The notes below the pieces were generated by a model that ran no database searches, was not told where the DNA came from, and was given only the letters and a program-made list of their open reading frames with translations. From Pseudomonas rhodesiae (GTDB lineage: Bacteria > Pseudomonadota > Gammaproteobacteria > Pseudomonadales > Pseudomonadaceae), in assembly GCF_007858255.1 (NCBI RefSeq), contig NZ_VFEU01000011.1, positions 121,241 to 185,240 of the forward strand: DNA of 64,000 bases, read 5' to 3'. Position 1 is the stretch's first letter. Each line of letters opens with the position of its first letter. The position numbers were made by a program, and so were the translations under genes. This document shows, piece by piece, positions 1 through 6,815 of this stretch.

Positions 1-103
1 TCTGTCGGGTGCCGCAAGGCGTCGTATGCCGCAACTCCTGCTCGCCAAGCTCCTGCCGCTTCTCGGCCAGCCTGGCTGTTCGTTCTTCCTGGGTCACAGC
101 CAT
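1..103 (-). CDS. Phage early protein, 5' part only
   Basis: A leftward reading frame starts at an ATG (complement of 101-103) preceded by a good ribosome site, AGAGGTAGGCC, and runs off the left edge after 34 codons. The visible N-terminus begins MAVTQEERTARLAEKRQ and is charged and helical. Similar short openings occur in small hypothetical proteins of Pseudomonas prophages, but I cannot assign a function. It lies downstream of, and in the same direction as, the recombination genes, so it probably belongs to the same leftward early transcript. Confidence 0.6.
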   Translation of the reverse strand, partial: MAVTQEERTARLAEKRQELGEQELRHTTPCGTRQ

Positions 104-172
104 GGCCTACCTCTTCTATTCCGCTGGCCGGCAGTGCGAGCCAGGTTTGTCGTTTGCGTTGCTGGGTGCGGG

Positions 173-643
173 CTATGCGGCGCATGAATCGACCTTCACC
201 TGGCGCCAAGCACCGACCGCTTCGAAGATTCGCGCGGCGTGTTCCTCGTCCAGCGACAGAGTGTCGGGGATGGCGATCCAGCCGGAGGCCACCATCTGGC
301 TTTGGTTGGCCTCGGCGCGCAGCTTCATGTAGCAATGCTCGATCACGTCTTCCAGGTGGTCGGACAGGTAAACCCCGTCCGGCGCCAGTTCCAGCGACTT
401 GCTGTAGCGGTCGCCGCGAGCGTCAATGCACATTGCGCTCATGTAGATCGTCCAGCGGTGAGGGATTCCGCACACGGCCTGGCCAATCTTCCCTGGGGCG
501 ATGTTCTTGAGTGACTTGTAATTGATCATGCCCTGGCGGCCGCTGGGATCGATGTTCACCACCGCGACATGGTTGGATGTCAGGAGTGACCGGCACGACC
601 GGGCGATGCGCGCCTGCAGGTTGTGAGGCTTACGCTTGCTCAT
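173..643 (-). CDS. Conserved hypothetical phage protein
   Basis: This 156-residue protein starts at an ATG (complement of 641-643) and overlaps the stop of the next gene upstream by 4 bases, an arrangement typical of this early operon. The N-terminus is basic (MSKRKPHNLQARIARSCRS), followed by a mixed alpha/beta region with several tryptophan and tyrosine residues. I see no catalytic motif, membrane segment or signal peptide. It sits two genes downstream of the YqaJ exonuclease, so a role in DNA metabolism is possible but is only a guess from position. Confidence 0.75.
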   Translation of the reverse strand: MSKRKPHNLQARIARSCRSLLTSNHVAVVNIDPSGRQGMINYKSLKNIAPGKIGQAVCGIPHRWTIYMSAMCIDARGDRYSKSLELAPDGVYLSDHLEDVIEHCYMKLRAEANQSQMVASGWIAIPDTLSLDEEHAARIFEAVGAWRQVKVDSCAA

Positions 644-888
644 AATGCCTCCGCCAATTTGCGCAGCGCGTTACGCTCAGCCCTGGTGATGGCTGGCTTT
701 CGGCGCTTGAGGATGGTTTCGGGATCAATCTTCGCGGATCGCTTGGGAGGGATCGGATTGCCCGCCAGGCTTGGCACCTGGGCGACGTTCCCGCCGGCAG
801 CCAGGAACTGCGCGGTGCGTTCCGATATTGAGTCGGCGTGCTGGCGGTGCTGCTCTACCAGGCTTAGGTGGTTGCTGACGTAGGTCAT
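640..888 (-). CDS. Small hypothetical phage protein
   Basis: This 82-residue protein starts at ATG 886-888 (complement) and shares 4 bases with the end of the YqaJ exonuclease gene, so the two are probably co-translated. The C-terminal half is basic and helical (around residues 50-82, with the run KRRKPAITRAERNALRKLAE). This would suit nucleic-acid or protein contact, but no family is recognised. The tight coupling to the exonuclease hints at an accessory role in the recombination module. Confidence 0.7.
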   Translation of the reverse strand: MTYVSNHLSLVEQHRQHADSISERTAQFLAAGGNVAQVPSLAGNPIPPKRSAKIDPETILKRRKPAITRAERNALRKLAEAL

Positions 889-1517
889 GCTGCTTTGCTC
901 CTCATCCGCTCCCGCATTTCCTTCTCAAGGTCGGCCAGCTCTTCCAGAAATGCCGTGATTTCGGATTCCATCTCGCGGGCTCGCTTGAAGTCGAACTCGT
1001 ACCGGAAGCAAACGTACTGAAGCTCTTCAGGCAAGCGGTCGTCGTAGCTCACGAAGTCGGCCCACTTGCGGCCGGTGCAAGCCATCTGGGCCAGCATCTG
1101 CCATTCGTACTGAGGGTCATGCTTGCCTGACTGCATCGTCGCGATGTGGGTTGCGGTGTTCGGGCACTTGATTTCAAGAACGCCATCATCACCTGCAAGC
1201 CCATCTGGTGATGCACCGAAGCCCTGGATCTTGGGGTGCATGACAAGCCCGGTCTCTTCCACCATCAGACCCTTATCAGCCTCGTAGGCCATGCAGGCGA
1301 ACGGCTCAAGCTCGACGCCGCGCTGTACTGCAGCGTTGCGCGAAAGGTCGCTACCGCCTTGCTGTCCGGTCAGGCGCTCACAGAGCAGCTCCATCATGTA
1401 ATTTTTGCGAGTGGCAGAAGGTGCGCCGCCGCGCCCGCTGGCCATCACATCCTTGACGCGGCTGGCCGTGACGTTGCCCAGCCTTGCCGCAAACCATTCA
1501 GCGCTACGCTGTTCCAT
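885..1517 (-). CDS. YqaJ-family viral recombinase (5'-3' exonuclease)
   Basis: This 210-residue protein belongs to the lambda-exonuclease/YqaJ family, whose members resect double-stranded DNA ends to leave 3' tails for an annealing protein. It opens with the family signature EQRSAEWFAARLGNVTASR, in which the Glu and Trp are typical. The metal-binding core is near residues 100-120, in GASPDGL followed by DGVLEIKCP, which gives the Asp and the Glu-x-Lys of the nuclease fold. The stop overlaps the start region of the RecT gene immediately upstream in transcription. Together they form a RecE/RecT-type (Red-like) recombination pair. Length matches the family. Confidence 0.92.
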   Translation of the reverse strand: MEQRSAEWFAARLGNVTASRVKDVMASGRGGAPSATRKNYMMELLCERLTGQQGGSDLSRNAAVQRGVELEPFACMAYEADKGLMVEETGLVMHPKIQGFGASPDGLAGDDGVLEIKCPNTATHIATMQSGKHDPQYEWQMLAQMACTGRKWADFVSYDDRLPEELQYVCFRYEFDFKRAREMESEITAFLEELADLEKEMRERMRSKAA

Positions 1518-2448
1518 CTAACACCTCCTCAGCTTCACCTTCGATTGGCTCGGCTGCTGCTTTCAGGGTTTCGCTGCGCTTGGTCACTTCCGCCTTAAAG
1601 CGGGCGTGACCAGCAGCATCTTTGGCTTGCTTCATCGCGGCCGTGCCGTTGTGGTAAACCTCGGCGAGTGACTCCAGACTTCCGGCGCGCATAGCCAAAT
1701 CAATCCAGTCGTTCACCATCTCAGGGTCGGTTGGAGCCGAGCCTTGAATCGATGCGAGGCCTTCGCCGCCATCGGTGTTCAGGTGATGGATGGCCTGCTC
1801 AAGTCGCTCCGTCTTCGGCCAATACTTGTAGCCGCGCTTCACCACGGTTTTCTTTGCCATTTCACCCGGGTCGGTAACCCATGGGCAGGATGACTTCTTG
1901 CTGATCCATGCTTTCCAAGCGCTTGAACGGTCACGGATCGCGTTCACGTCGTCGATGCTCATCGTCTCGGTGAGGTAGTCGCCGTCTGCCGTCTTGACCA
2001 CCACATAAACGCCGACAGCCTCGCCACGATCCTTTGCGAACGGGTTGTATGAGTGGGTCGGCGGCTTGTCGAAGCCGTTGAGAGCGAAGGAGTCAGCCGT
2101 ATAAACCAGCTCGGCCTGGGCCCAGCGAATTGCGCCAGTGGCCATGGCCAGGTCCATCAGACCGATATAGCTGATGTCCAAGCAGATCTTGCCGTCCCGA
2201 GGAACCAGATAGGCCTGCTTCTTCGCAGGGTTCAAGCTGATACCGATGGCGGCGATGTTCGTGATTGCGTTGACCACTGACTGCCGGTTCTGTACGGCGA
2301 TCTTGGTGGCGTACTCGCTGGAGGTGATCACCTGAATGGCGAATTCAGCCTCGCGCTCGAAGTTCAGCGAGCGGTCGGTCAGGACGTTGGCGAACTGATT
2401 GCGCGCACCGTAGATGTCCTGAGTGATTGTTGCGACGGCTTGGCTCAT
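1504..2448 (-). CDS. recT: RecT-family single-strand annealing protein
   Basis: This 314-residue protein is a RecT-type annealase that pairs complementary single strands made by the adjacent exonuclease. The family core is clear: NIAAIGISLNPAKKQAYLVP, then KICLDISYIGLMDLA and, later, MAKKTVVKRGYKYWPK. I chose the ATG at 2446-2448 (complement), giving MSQAVATITQ, because it has a GAGG ribosome site 7 bases upstream. A longer frame from 2496 has no such support and would intrude on the next gene. The 3' end overlaps the exonuclease start by 14 bases, which suggests translational coupling. Confidence 0.93.
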   Translation of the reverse strand: MSQAVATITQDIYGARNQFANVLTDRSLNFEREAEFAIQVITSSEYATKIAVQNRQSVVNAITNIAAIGISLNPAKKQAYLVPRDGKICLDISYIGLMDLAMATGAIRWAQAELVYTADSFALNGFDKPPTHSYNPFAKDRGEAVGVYVVVKTADGDYLTETMSIDDVNAIRDRSSAWKAWISKKSSCPWVTDPGEMAKKTVVKRGYKYWPKTERLEQAIHHLNTDGGEGLASIQGSAPTDPEMVNDWIDLAMRAGSLESLAEVYHNGTAAMKQAKDAAGHARFKAEVTKRSETLKAAAEPIEGEAEEVLDGTA

Positions 2449-2455
2449 GGCGACC

Positions 2456-3613
2456 TCAGTAGGAAATGGATACGGCTGGAATCTTGCGCTGGGCAATCAA
2501 CTTAACGGCCTGCTTGGCGCACTCTTCTGGCATGCCGCCAGCAATAAAGGCGTCCAGGGCTGCACGGTTGATTGCGCGGCGATGCGCTTCATCAGCTTCG
2601 CGGGCCTGGGCCTGCTCCAGTTCGAACGCTACGGCTGCGGCCTGGCGTGCCAGTTCGTTCTGGCGTGCTTGCTCGACTGCCTGCTCCTGGCGCTGCGCTG
2701 CGGCGGCACGATCTTGCTCGGCGCGCTGTTCGGCGGACAGACGGCTTGACTCGGCCTGCGCCGCTGCTGCACGGGCCTGCTCGGCCTGTAGTTCAAGTCG
2801 CATGCGCTGGCGCTCGGCGGCGGCCTCGGCATCCAGTACGGCTTGAGCGGCGGCGCGCTGTGCGGCGGCGGCCTGATCAAGTAGATCCTGTTCTCGGCGG
2901 GCGGCGGCCAAGCGCTCAGTCTCAGCACGCTCAGCTGCTTCACGGCGGGCCTGATCAGCGGCGGCCTGGGCGATAGCAGCGTCACGGTCTCGCTGGGCCT
3001 GGGCTTCTGCTTCGGCGCGCAACCGGACGAGTTCGGCCTGCTCGGCTTCGTGCTGGGTGCGCTCGGCATGTATTGCGCGCAATAGTGAGAGGGTGCGGTC
3101 TTTCGCCTGGGCTGCTTCTGGCAGGAACTCTTCCCAGGAGTCGCCAAGCTCGATGGCTTCCAGCTGGACAATCACTTGCGCCACTGCAGCTGCAGTCGGC
3201 GTGGCGCCAAACACTTCCATGTCCTTGATGGCCTGGATGTTGTCGACGTGCCGGTCCTTGCGGACCTGCTCGGCATTTTCCCAGTCGGTCAGGGGCTGGC
3301 GGGTTGCATCGCGCAGGCTGTCCATCTTGGTGACGAACTCGCGTAGCTCGGCCTCGACGACCTTTGGCATTTCCTTGAGGCGCTTGAGGTAGTCGCGACC
3401 AGGCTTCTCGACAGCAGCCTTGGACTTGCTCACCGTTGCTGCCAAGGAGGCGATGCGAGCGCGACCTTTCACAGTGGTCAGATCGGGCACCTCTCCGGTG
3501 ACTTCTGCTTTCACCGCTTCGAAGAACTGGCCCAGGCCGCCGGCCACGTAGATGGCCGGAGCATTGTCGGCGCTGATGTCGTCGATGGTGATTACTTGCT
3601 GTTGTGCGGACAC
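2456..3613 (-). CDS. Long coiled-coil phage protein of the recombination operon
   Basis: This 385-residue protein starts at GTG (complement of 3611-3613) with a clear GGGAG ribosome site. The N-terminal 150 residues are globular (MSAQQQVITIDDISADNAPA onward). Residues about 180-345 are an almost unbroken Ala/Glu/Gln/Arg heptad-rich coiled coil with dozens of Ala-Glu-Ala repeats. The C-terminal 40 residues form a small domain ending in IPAVSISY. It ends 8 bases before the recT start, so it is the upstream partner in that operon. Such proteins often sit beside phage recombinases, but no enzymatic motif is visible and its role is unknown. Confidence 0.8.
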   Translation of the reverse strand: MSAQQQVITIDDISADNAPAIYVAGGLGQFFEAVKAEVTGEVPDLTTVKGRARIASLAATVSKSKAAVEKPGRDYLKRLKEMPKVVEAELREFVTKMDSLRDATRQPLTDWENAEQVRKDRHVDNIQAIKDMEVFGATPTAAAVAQVIVQLEAIELGDSWEEFLPEAAQAKDRTLSLLRAIHAERTQHEAEQAELVRLRAEAEAQAQRDRDAAIAQAAADQARREAAERAETERLAAARREQDLLDQAAAAQRAAAQAVLDAEAAAERQRMRLELQAEQARAAAAQAESSRLSAEQRAEQDRAAAAQRQEQAVEQARQNELARQAAAVAFELEQAQAREADEAHRRAINRAALDAFIAGGMPEECAKQAVKLIAQRKIPAVSISY

Positions 3614-3656
3614 GGTGACTCCCTGCCGCGATGCTCGCAGCGATTAGAGGTGTTGT

Positions 3657-3776
3657 TTATTGAGTGATCAGGCCACCGATAGCGGGGCCCAGTAGAACGA
3701 TGGTGAGGAAGGTCAGGCCAACGATGGCCGACAGAGCGCGGATGGCGCGGCGCCGGTGCCGCTGGTGGGTGGTCAT
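3657..3776 (-). CDS. 39-residue membrane microprotein
   Basis: A short leftward frame starts at ATG 3774-3776 (complement) and overlaps the stop of the gene before it as ATGA. It encodes 39 residues: a basic N-terminus (MTTHQRHRRRAIRA) followed by one hydrophobic helix of about 20 residues rich in Leu, Ile and Val, ending GGLITQ. This looks like an inner-membrane protein with its N-terminus in the cytoplasm under the positive-inside rule. The start/stop overlap and the codon use argue that it is translated. Function unknown. Confidence 0.6.
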   Translation of the reverse strand: MTTHQRHRRRAIRALSAIVGLTFLTIVLLGPAIGGLITQ

Positions 3777-3982
3777 GTCGACCGCTGCGCCTGTGCGCGG
3801 CGCGTAGGGCCGAAAGCCATGTTCCAGCGCGAAACTTGGCGCTGGTGCGGTGTTGCATCGGCGCCCGGGTAGACCTCTTGTCCGCAGCGCGGGCAGTTGG
3901 CTTGATCGTCACAAATTGCCACCTGGCAGCAGCGCGTGAACATCGTGCTGTTAGTGGGTGAGCAGAGAAATACGCTGATCAT
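3773..3982 (-). CDS. Small zinc-ribbon-like phage protein
   Basis: This 69-residue protein starts at ATG 3980-3982 (complement), overlapping the previous stop by 4 bases. It carries CCQVAICDDQANCPRCGQEV at residues 18-37, with a CxxC knuckle and additional cysteines that could bind one zinc ion. The C-terminal half is Arg/His-rich. Short zinc-ribbon proteins are common in phage early operons and may bind nucleic acid or host proteins. No closer family is recognised. The chain of stop/start overlaps from 3657 to 4816 indicates one polycistronic unit. Confidence 0.65.
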   Translation of the reverse strand: MISVFLCSPTNSTMFTRCCQVAICDDQANCPRCGQEVYPGADATPHQRQVSRWNMAFGPTRRAQAQRST

Positions 3983-4182
3983 GCCTTCACCTCATAAGCA
4001 ACTGTCCACTCGCCACACATGCAGGCCCGGCCACTCCATGCGTGCACGTTGGGGATACCGGCGTCATGTGCCAACGACAGGGCTCCAAGCCACTTGGGAT
4101 GGGTGAAGGCCAAGATCATGCGGTCGGCGGGCAGCTCTTCGATTTGCTCGTCGATCAGCGATTTCACGATTGGCGTGGTCAT
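3979..4182 (-). CDS. Small hypothetical phage protein
   Basis: This 67-residue protein begins MTTPIVKSLIDEQIEELPAD at ATG 4180-4182 (complement), which overlaps the stop of the upstream gene. A longer frame from 4428 exists but would lie wholly within the neighbouring gene, so I rejected it. The sequence has an acidic N-terminal helix, then LAFTHPKWLGALSLAHDAG and a CMCGE cysteine pair. The pattern suggests a small folded protein, not a membrane protein. No function can be assigned. Confidence 0.65.
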   Translation of the reverse strand: MTTPIVKSLIDEQIEELPADRMILAFTHPKWLGALSLAHDAGIPNVHAWSGRACMCGEWTVAYEVKA

Positions 4183-4394
4183 GCTGCAGCCCTCTTGAGC
4201 TCGGTATTGCGCTCGACGAACTTGGCGTCCAGCGCATCGCGGTAACGGTTGGCGGTAGGGGAGTCGACCAGGTCGGCGAACTCGGCCATTTCGATCATGC
4301 CCATGACGAAGGTGCGATCCGGTACCGGAGTGAAGGACTTCTTCATCTTGGCGATTTCCAGGCCCAGGCGGGCGAGGGCGGTAGGGGTGTTCAT
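4179..4394 (-). CDS. Small hypothetical phage protein
   Basis: This 71-residue, mostly helical protein starts at ATG 4392-4394 (complement) and overlaps both neighbours by 4 bases. It begins MNTPTALARLGLEIAKMKKS and ends with a basic helix (ERNTELKRAAA). It contains no cysteines, membrane segment or catalytic signature. It is one of a series of translationally coupled small genes in the leftward early operon. Function unknown. Confidence 0.65.
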   Translation of the reverse strand: MNTPTALARLGLEIAKMKKSFTPVPDRTFVMGMIEMAEFADLVDSPTANRYRDALDAKFVERNTELKRAAA

Positions 4395-4816
4395 AGTTCG
4401 TCGTCCTCGGCCTGGGCGGCCAATGCATCGTCAGCTAGGGGCCGAAGTAGGGCCTCTGCAATTTCGCCAAGCTTGCCGAAGGGGTGGTCGCTTCGCCCCA
4501 GCAACTCGGCGGCTGCGTCTTTGTCGGCCCGCCCGCAGTTGTTGGCGATCAGCATCCAGCCAAGTGCCGGGGTGCCGACCTCACAGCTCGCCTGCCGGCT
4601 GTTCGCCAGCTCGTCCGCCGCCAGTGCCAGTTGTGCGACCGTGACGGCCTGAGGCCTACGCAGGCGACGCTGGAACTTCACATCCTGACCGAAGCGCACC
4701 AGCTGCTCGGTGGCGTTGTACAGCCACTCTGCCCGCGCAAGCTCACGAGGGGTTTCACTCACTGGAGGCGGCAGATGGTTATCGAATTCACTTTGTGCGA
4801 GCGCTGTTGCGTTCAT
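4391..4816 (-). CDS. Hypothetical phage protein
   Basis: This 141-residue protein starts at ATG 4814-4816 (complement), preceded by GGAGGC. It is predominantly helical with an acidic C-terminus (AAQAEDDEL). The centre contains VTVAQLALAADELANSRQ followed by a GWMLIANN segment. No motif gives a function. It is translationally coupled at its 3' end to the next small gene, and a 19-base gap separates it from the gene before it. Confidence 0.7.
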   Translation of the reverse strand: MNATALAQSEFDNHLPPPVSETPRELARAEWLYNATEQLVRFGQDVKFQRRLRRPQAVTVAQLALAADELANSRQASCEVGTPALGWMLIANNCGRADKDAAAELLGRSDHPFGKLGEIAEALLRPLADDALAAQAEDDEL

Positions 4817-4835
4817 GGTCGCCTCCAGGGTGGCG

Positions 4836-5108
4836 TTATTCGGTGGGCGGGGTGACTGCTCGCGTCATCGAGTATTCGTGGTAAGCCGGCTCCTGATCAC
4901 GCCAAGTCCGCGCTTCGACGTCGATGATTCCATTTGTCCAAACAGTGGTAATCGGTCCGTATTGCGGGTCGCTGTTCGTGCGAGCCAAGGTGAAGTGTTT
5001 CTTTGGCTCGCTTGCCAGCATCCCAGCCATGACGTGGATCAGGTTCAGCATGCGGTAGGCGTCACCACCGTCACGGCTATTCGCGTGGATCGGTTTGATA
5101 TCGCTCAT
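4836..5108 (-). CDS. Hypothetical phage protein
   Basis: This 90-residue protein starts at ATG 5106-5108 (complement), with GAGGTCGCC just upstream. The same GAGGTCGCC-type ribosome site precedes recT, and a close variant precedes the gene at 4391-4816. It includes an N-terminal RDGGDAYRMLNLIHVMAGML helix and a C-terminal mixed region with several aromatic residues. It has no recognisable domain. Its place in the operon, between the alpha-CTD-like gene and the small-gene cluster, gives no specific clue. Confidence 0.65.
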   Translation of the reverse strand: MSDIKPIHANSRDGGDAYRMLNLIHVMAGMLASEPKKHFTLARTNSDPQYGPITTVWTNGIIDVEARTWRDQEPAYHEYSMTRAVTPPTE

Positions 5109-5129
5109 GGCGACCTCCAGTGTTTGTGA

Positions 5130-5543
5130 TTAGGCGAAACGGGCGGCGAGCATGGCGTCGGCCATTGCGTAGGAAATTTCCGCAACCGTTGCCATCTGCT
5201 GGGCAGAGCTTTCGCCGAGTGAATCAAGCGTCTCTGCCTGCCATGCGTTGGCGAGATAGCCCTGCATGGCCTTGGCGGCGAAGTAGTCGCGAAGATTCAT
5301 CTCGAGAGGCCGGGAGCTTTCAGTGGCAGCTTGTCGGGCGCTCGGCGCAGGACCGTCCTTTAAGCGAAGGCCGTGGGCTTGAATTGCGTTAGCGATTTCT
5401 TGAGCAGATTTTTTGCCCATGTTTGGTATTTGCAGAAGGTCCAGATGGCTTCGCTTTACAAGCTCATCAAGGGTCAAAATGTTTTCGCACTTCAGAACGT
5501 TTATCGTCCGAACGGTGAGCCCCATCGACTCGAAAATATTCAT
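5130..5543 (-). CDS. Phage protein with RNA polymerase alpha-CTD-like domain
   Basis: This 137-residue protein has, at residues 8-65, a domain that aligns almost without gaps to the C-terminal domain of bacterial RpoA. LTVRTINVLKCENI matches E. coli LTVRSANCLKAEAI, and PNMGKKSAQEI matches PNLGKKSLTEI. From memory of the E. coli sequence, the DNA-contacting residues Arg265, Asn268, Lys271, Gly296, Lys298 and Ser299 all have counterparts here (Arg12, Asn15, Lys18, Gly43, Lys45, Ser46). The C-terminal part (NLRDYFAAKAMQG, then AEISYAMADAML) is a motif seen in many small phage proteins. It starts at ATG 5541-5543 (complement). It may bind UP-element-like DNA or compete with host alpha, but that is inference. 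Confidence 0.8.
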   Translation of the reverse strand: MNIFESMGLTVRTINVLKCENILTLDELVKRSHLDLLQIPNMGKKSAQEIANAIQAHGLRLKDGPAPSARQAATESSRPLEMNLRDYFAAKAMQGYLANAWQAETLDSLGESSAQQMATVAEISYAMADAMLAARFA

Positions 5544-5647
5544 ATCGCCTCCAAGTTGGCGGGTTGTTCACCTGTATTCGTCAACACTCATGCCTCCCGC
5601 TGGTTGCCGATGGGCGCGGTGGAGGAGTGCTGACGTAATAGGGGCGC

Positions 5648-5677
5648 ATAAAAAAGCCCGAACATTGCCCGGGCTTT
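5648..5677 (-). terminator. Intrinsic terminator, leftward
   Basis: On the minus strand an 8-bp GC-rich stem (AAAGCCCG paired with CGGGCTTT) with a 9-base loop is followed by a run of T residues. It lies between the gene ending at 5808 and the alpha-CTD-like gene, so leftward early transcripts must pass it or restart beyond it. This is what would be expected if antitermination controls the recombination genes. Confidence 0.75.
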
Positions 5678-5807
5678 ACCTTCGTACGTGACTGCCGGGC
5701 GCATGTGGCGTCGGGCAGATATTGGCTAGTCCATGATGGGGATCCTCGATTGTGCGGTTGTTTTCCCGATGACCACCGCTCTGGATGGGCATCAGTGAAA
5801 AGGTCCG

Positions 5808-6047
5808 TCACGCCAAAGCGTTGTTGTCGTACTGCCGGGCGCCTATGTCGCAATGACTATGGCCTTGGGCAATGGCGTCGTAGTGGTAGAACAGCGAACC
5901 AGTAGCGCGGCACTCTCCGCTTTCTTCATCAGCGATCACGACCGCTGTGATCCGAGTGTTTCGAGCGCTGCTGGTGAAGTGAGCGCTGTATTCACCCAGG
6001 CGGGCGATGGTCTTGCCGTTTTCTTCTGTACTGGTGAAGTTGAACAT
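5808..6047 (-). CDS. Small hypothetical phage protein, first gene of the leftward operon
   Basis: This 79-residue protein begins MFNFTSTEENGKTIARLGEY at ATG 6045-6047 (complement) with a GGAGGG ribosome site. A frame extension to 6197 lacks such a signal. The sequence looks like a small beta-rich protein (ITAVVIADEESGECRATGSL). It is the first gene after the operator-bearing promoter at 6363-6391, with a leader of about 310 bases. That is the position occupied by N in lambda, but the protein is not basic or Arg-rich like N. Function unknown. Confidence 0.6.
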   Translation of the reverse strand: MFNFTSTEENGKTIARLGEYSAHFTSSARNTRITAVVIADEESGECRATGSLFYHYDAIAQGHSHCDIGARQYDNNALA

Positions 6048-6181
6048 TGCATCGCCCTCCAGGGCTCGGTTGTCATCCCAAGCAGCCCTCGCAAGAAGGC
6101 TGCTCAGTGATGCTTTCCGCCGTGACCCGCTACTGGCGTCGGTCACCGGCTTGAATCGAATGTCGCGTCTCGCCGTTTGCG

Positions 6182-6229
6182 TCGGTTCCCCGATCACCCC
6201 AGCTCAACTTTCCGTCTTACTTAAAGAAC
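6182..6229 (-). promoter_or_regulatory. Possible nut-like site in the leftward leader
   Basis: In the leftward leader, GTTCTTTAA (complement of 6221-6229) differs by one base from the boxA core GCTCTTTAA. About 27 bases downstream, TCGGGGAACCGA (complement of 6182-6193) can form a 4-bp hairpin with a GGAA loop, like a small boxB. The spacing is longer than in lambda and no N-like protein is recognised, so this is tentative. Confidence 0.25.
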
Positions 6230-6362
6230 TTGGTTCCAGTCGGTCCCCTTGTCGGGGGCTGGGAGATCATTTCGCTGATCCCGGGCTATCTGGCGGCTTC
6301 ACCAGTCGTGTGGCGAGCCTCTTTGAGGCCCTTCGCAGGGACTGTGTCGCTGCGATGGGTGA

Positions 6363-6404
6363 AAATTAGCACTGCTGTTATCTAATGTAAACAGCAGTGC
6401 TGAT
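6363..6404 (-). promoter_or_regulatory. Leftward early promoter (pL-like) with remote repressor operator
   Basis: On the minus strand TTTACA (6386-6391) and TAATTT (6363-6368) are separated by 17 bases. Overlapping both is an inverted repeat: ATTAGCACTGCTGTT at 6365-6379 and AACAGCAGTGCTGAT at 6390-6404. The same motif occurs three times between the repressor and cro genes at 8631-8702. The repressor should therefore silence this promoter as lambda CI does at OL. Confidence 0.8.
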
Positions 6405-6422
6405 ATTATTTTCACCAGTCGT

Positions 6423-6446
6423 AAAAAAGCCCGCACAGGACGGGCT
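6423..6446 (-). terminator. Intrinsic terminator after the DUF1654 gene
   Basis: A 6-bp stem (AGCCCG with CGGGCT) with a 7-base loop is followed on the minus strand by six T residues. It ends the DUF1654 transcript and shields the early promoter next to it from read-through. Confidence 0.8.
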
Positions 6447-6460
6447 CTCTCAGCGGGTTC

Positions 6461-6712
6461 TCAATCTTCTTTGGGGACGGTCCAGAAGATGCGGACATTG
6501 CCGTCGTCGTGATGGGCAAGGGTCACGTTGTCGTTCTCGGCGATCTCAGCAAGCATTTGATCCCAGTCCTCTGGTGAATCATTTGCTGATCGCTCCAGCA
6601 GGGCTGACTTGGCCACCTGCGAGCGTGGATTGTTGATCACGCGCTGAATGCGCATGCCCAGCAATTCGTAGGATGTTGGTTCTTTCGGTGCTTGGGACTT
6701 CTGCTTTGCCAT
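6461..6712 (-). CDS. DUF1654 family protein under LexA control
   Basis: This 83-residue protein matches the DUF1654 family known mainly from Pseudomonas. It has SYELLGMRIQRVINNP near residue 14 and the C-terminal EIAENDNVTLAHHDDGNVRI segment ending in FWTVPKED. The start at ATG 6710-6712 (complement) has a near-perfect ribosome site, AAGGAGGGTTACCC. A LexA-type box overlaps the promoter -10 just upstream, and a terminator follows the gene, so it is a single-gene SOS-regulated unit within the prophage. The molecular role of DUF1654 is not known to me. Its regulation suggests a function at induction or during DNA damage. Confidence 0.85.
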   Translation of the reverse strand: MAKQKSQAPKEPTSYELLGMRIQRVINNPRSQVAKSALLERSANDSPEDWDQMLAEIAENDNVTLAHHDDGNVRIFWTVPKED

Positions 6713-6732
6713 GGGTAACCCTCCTTAATGAA

Positions 6733-6773
6733 CTGTACGGATAAACAGTATTTCATGCTGATCGGAAGGGCAA
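6733..6773 (-). promoter_or_regulatory. SOS promoter with LexA box
   Basis: The 16-bp element CTGTACGGATAAACAG (6733-6748) fits CTGT-N8-ACAG, the LexA box of gamma-proteobacteria. On the minus strand a TTGCCC -35 (6768-6773) and TACTGT -10 (6745-6750) are spaced by 17 bases, and the box overlaps the -10. The only gene it can serve is the DUF1654 gene starting at 6712. Confidence 0.75.
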
Positions 6774-6778
6774 GCTGA

Positions 6779-6800
6779 AAAGAGTACAGATGTACTCTTT
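6779..6800. repeat. Perfect 10-bp palindrome upstream of the SOS promoter
   Basis: AAAGAGTACA and TGTACTCTTT form a perfect inverted repeat separated by two bases. It ends 6 bases upstream of the -35 of the DUF1654 promoter, where an activator or a second repressor could bind. It does not match the phage operator or the LexA box. There is no T-run beyond it, so it is not an obvious terminator. Confidence 0.6.
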
Positions 6801-6815
6801 CGAATCGCAGGCAAT

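Noticed and set aside
3592..3912. 106-codon leftward frame overlapping two small genes
   Set aside because: Arg/His/Pro-rich low-complexity translation with no coupling. The overlapping zinc-ribbon and membrane microprotein frames fit the operon better.
5581..5853. 90-codon leftward frame
   Set aside because: It runs through an intrinsic terminator and has no ribosome site or ordered sequence.
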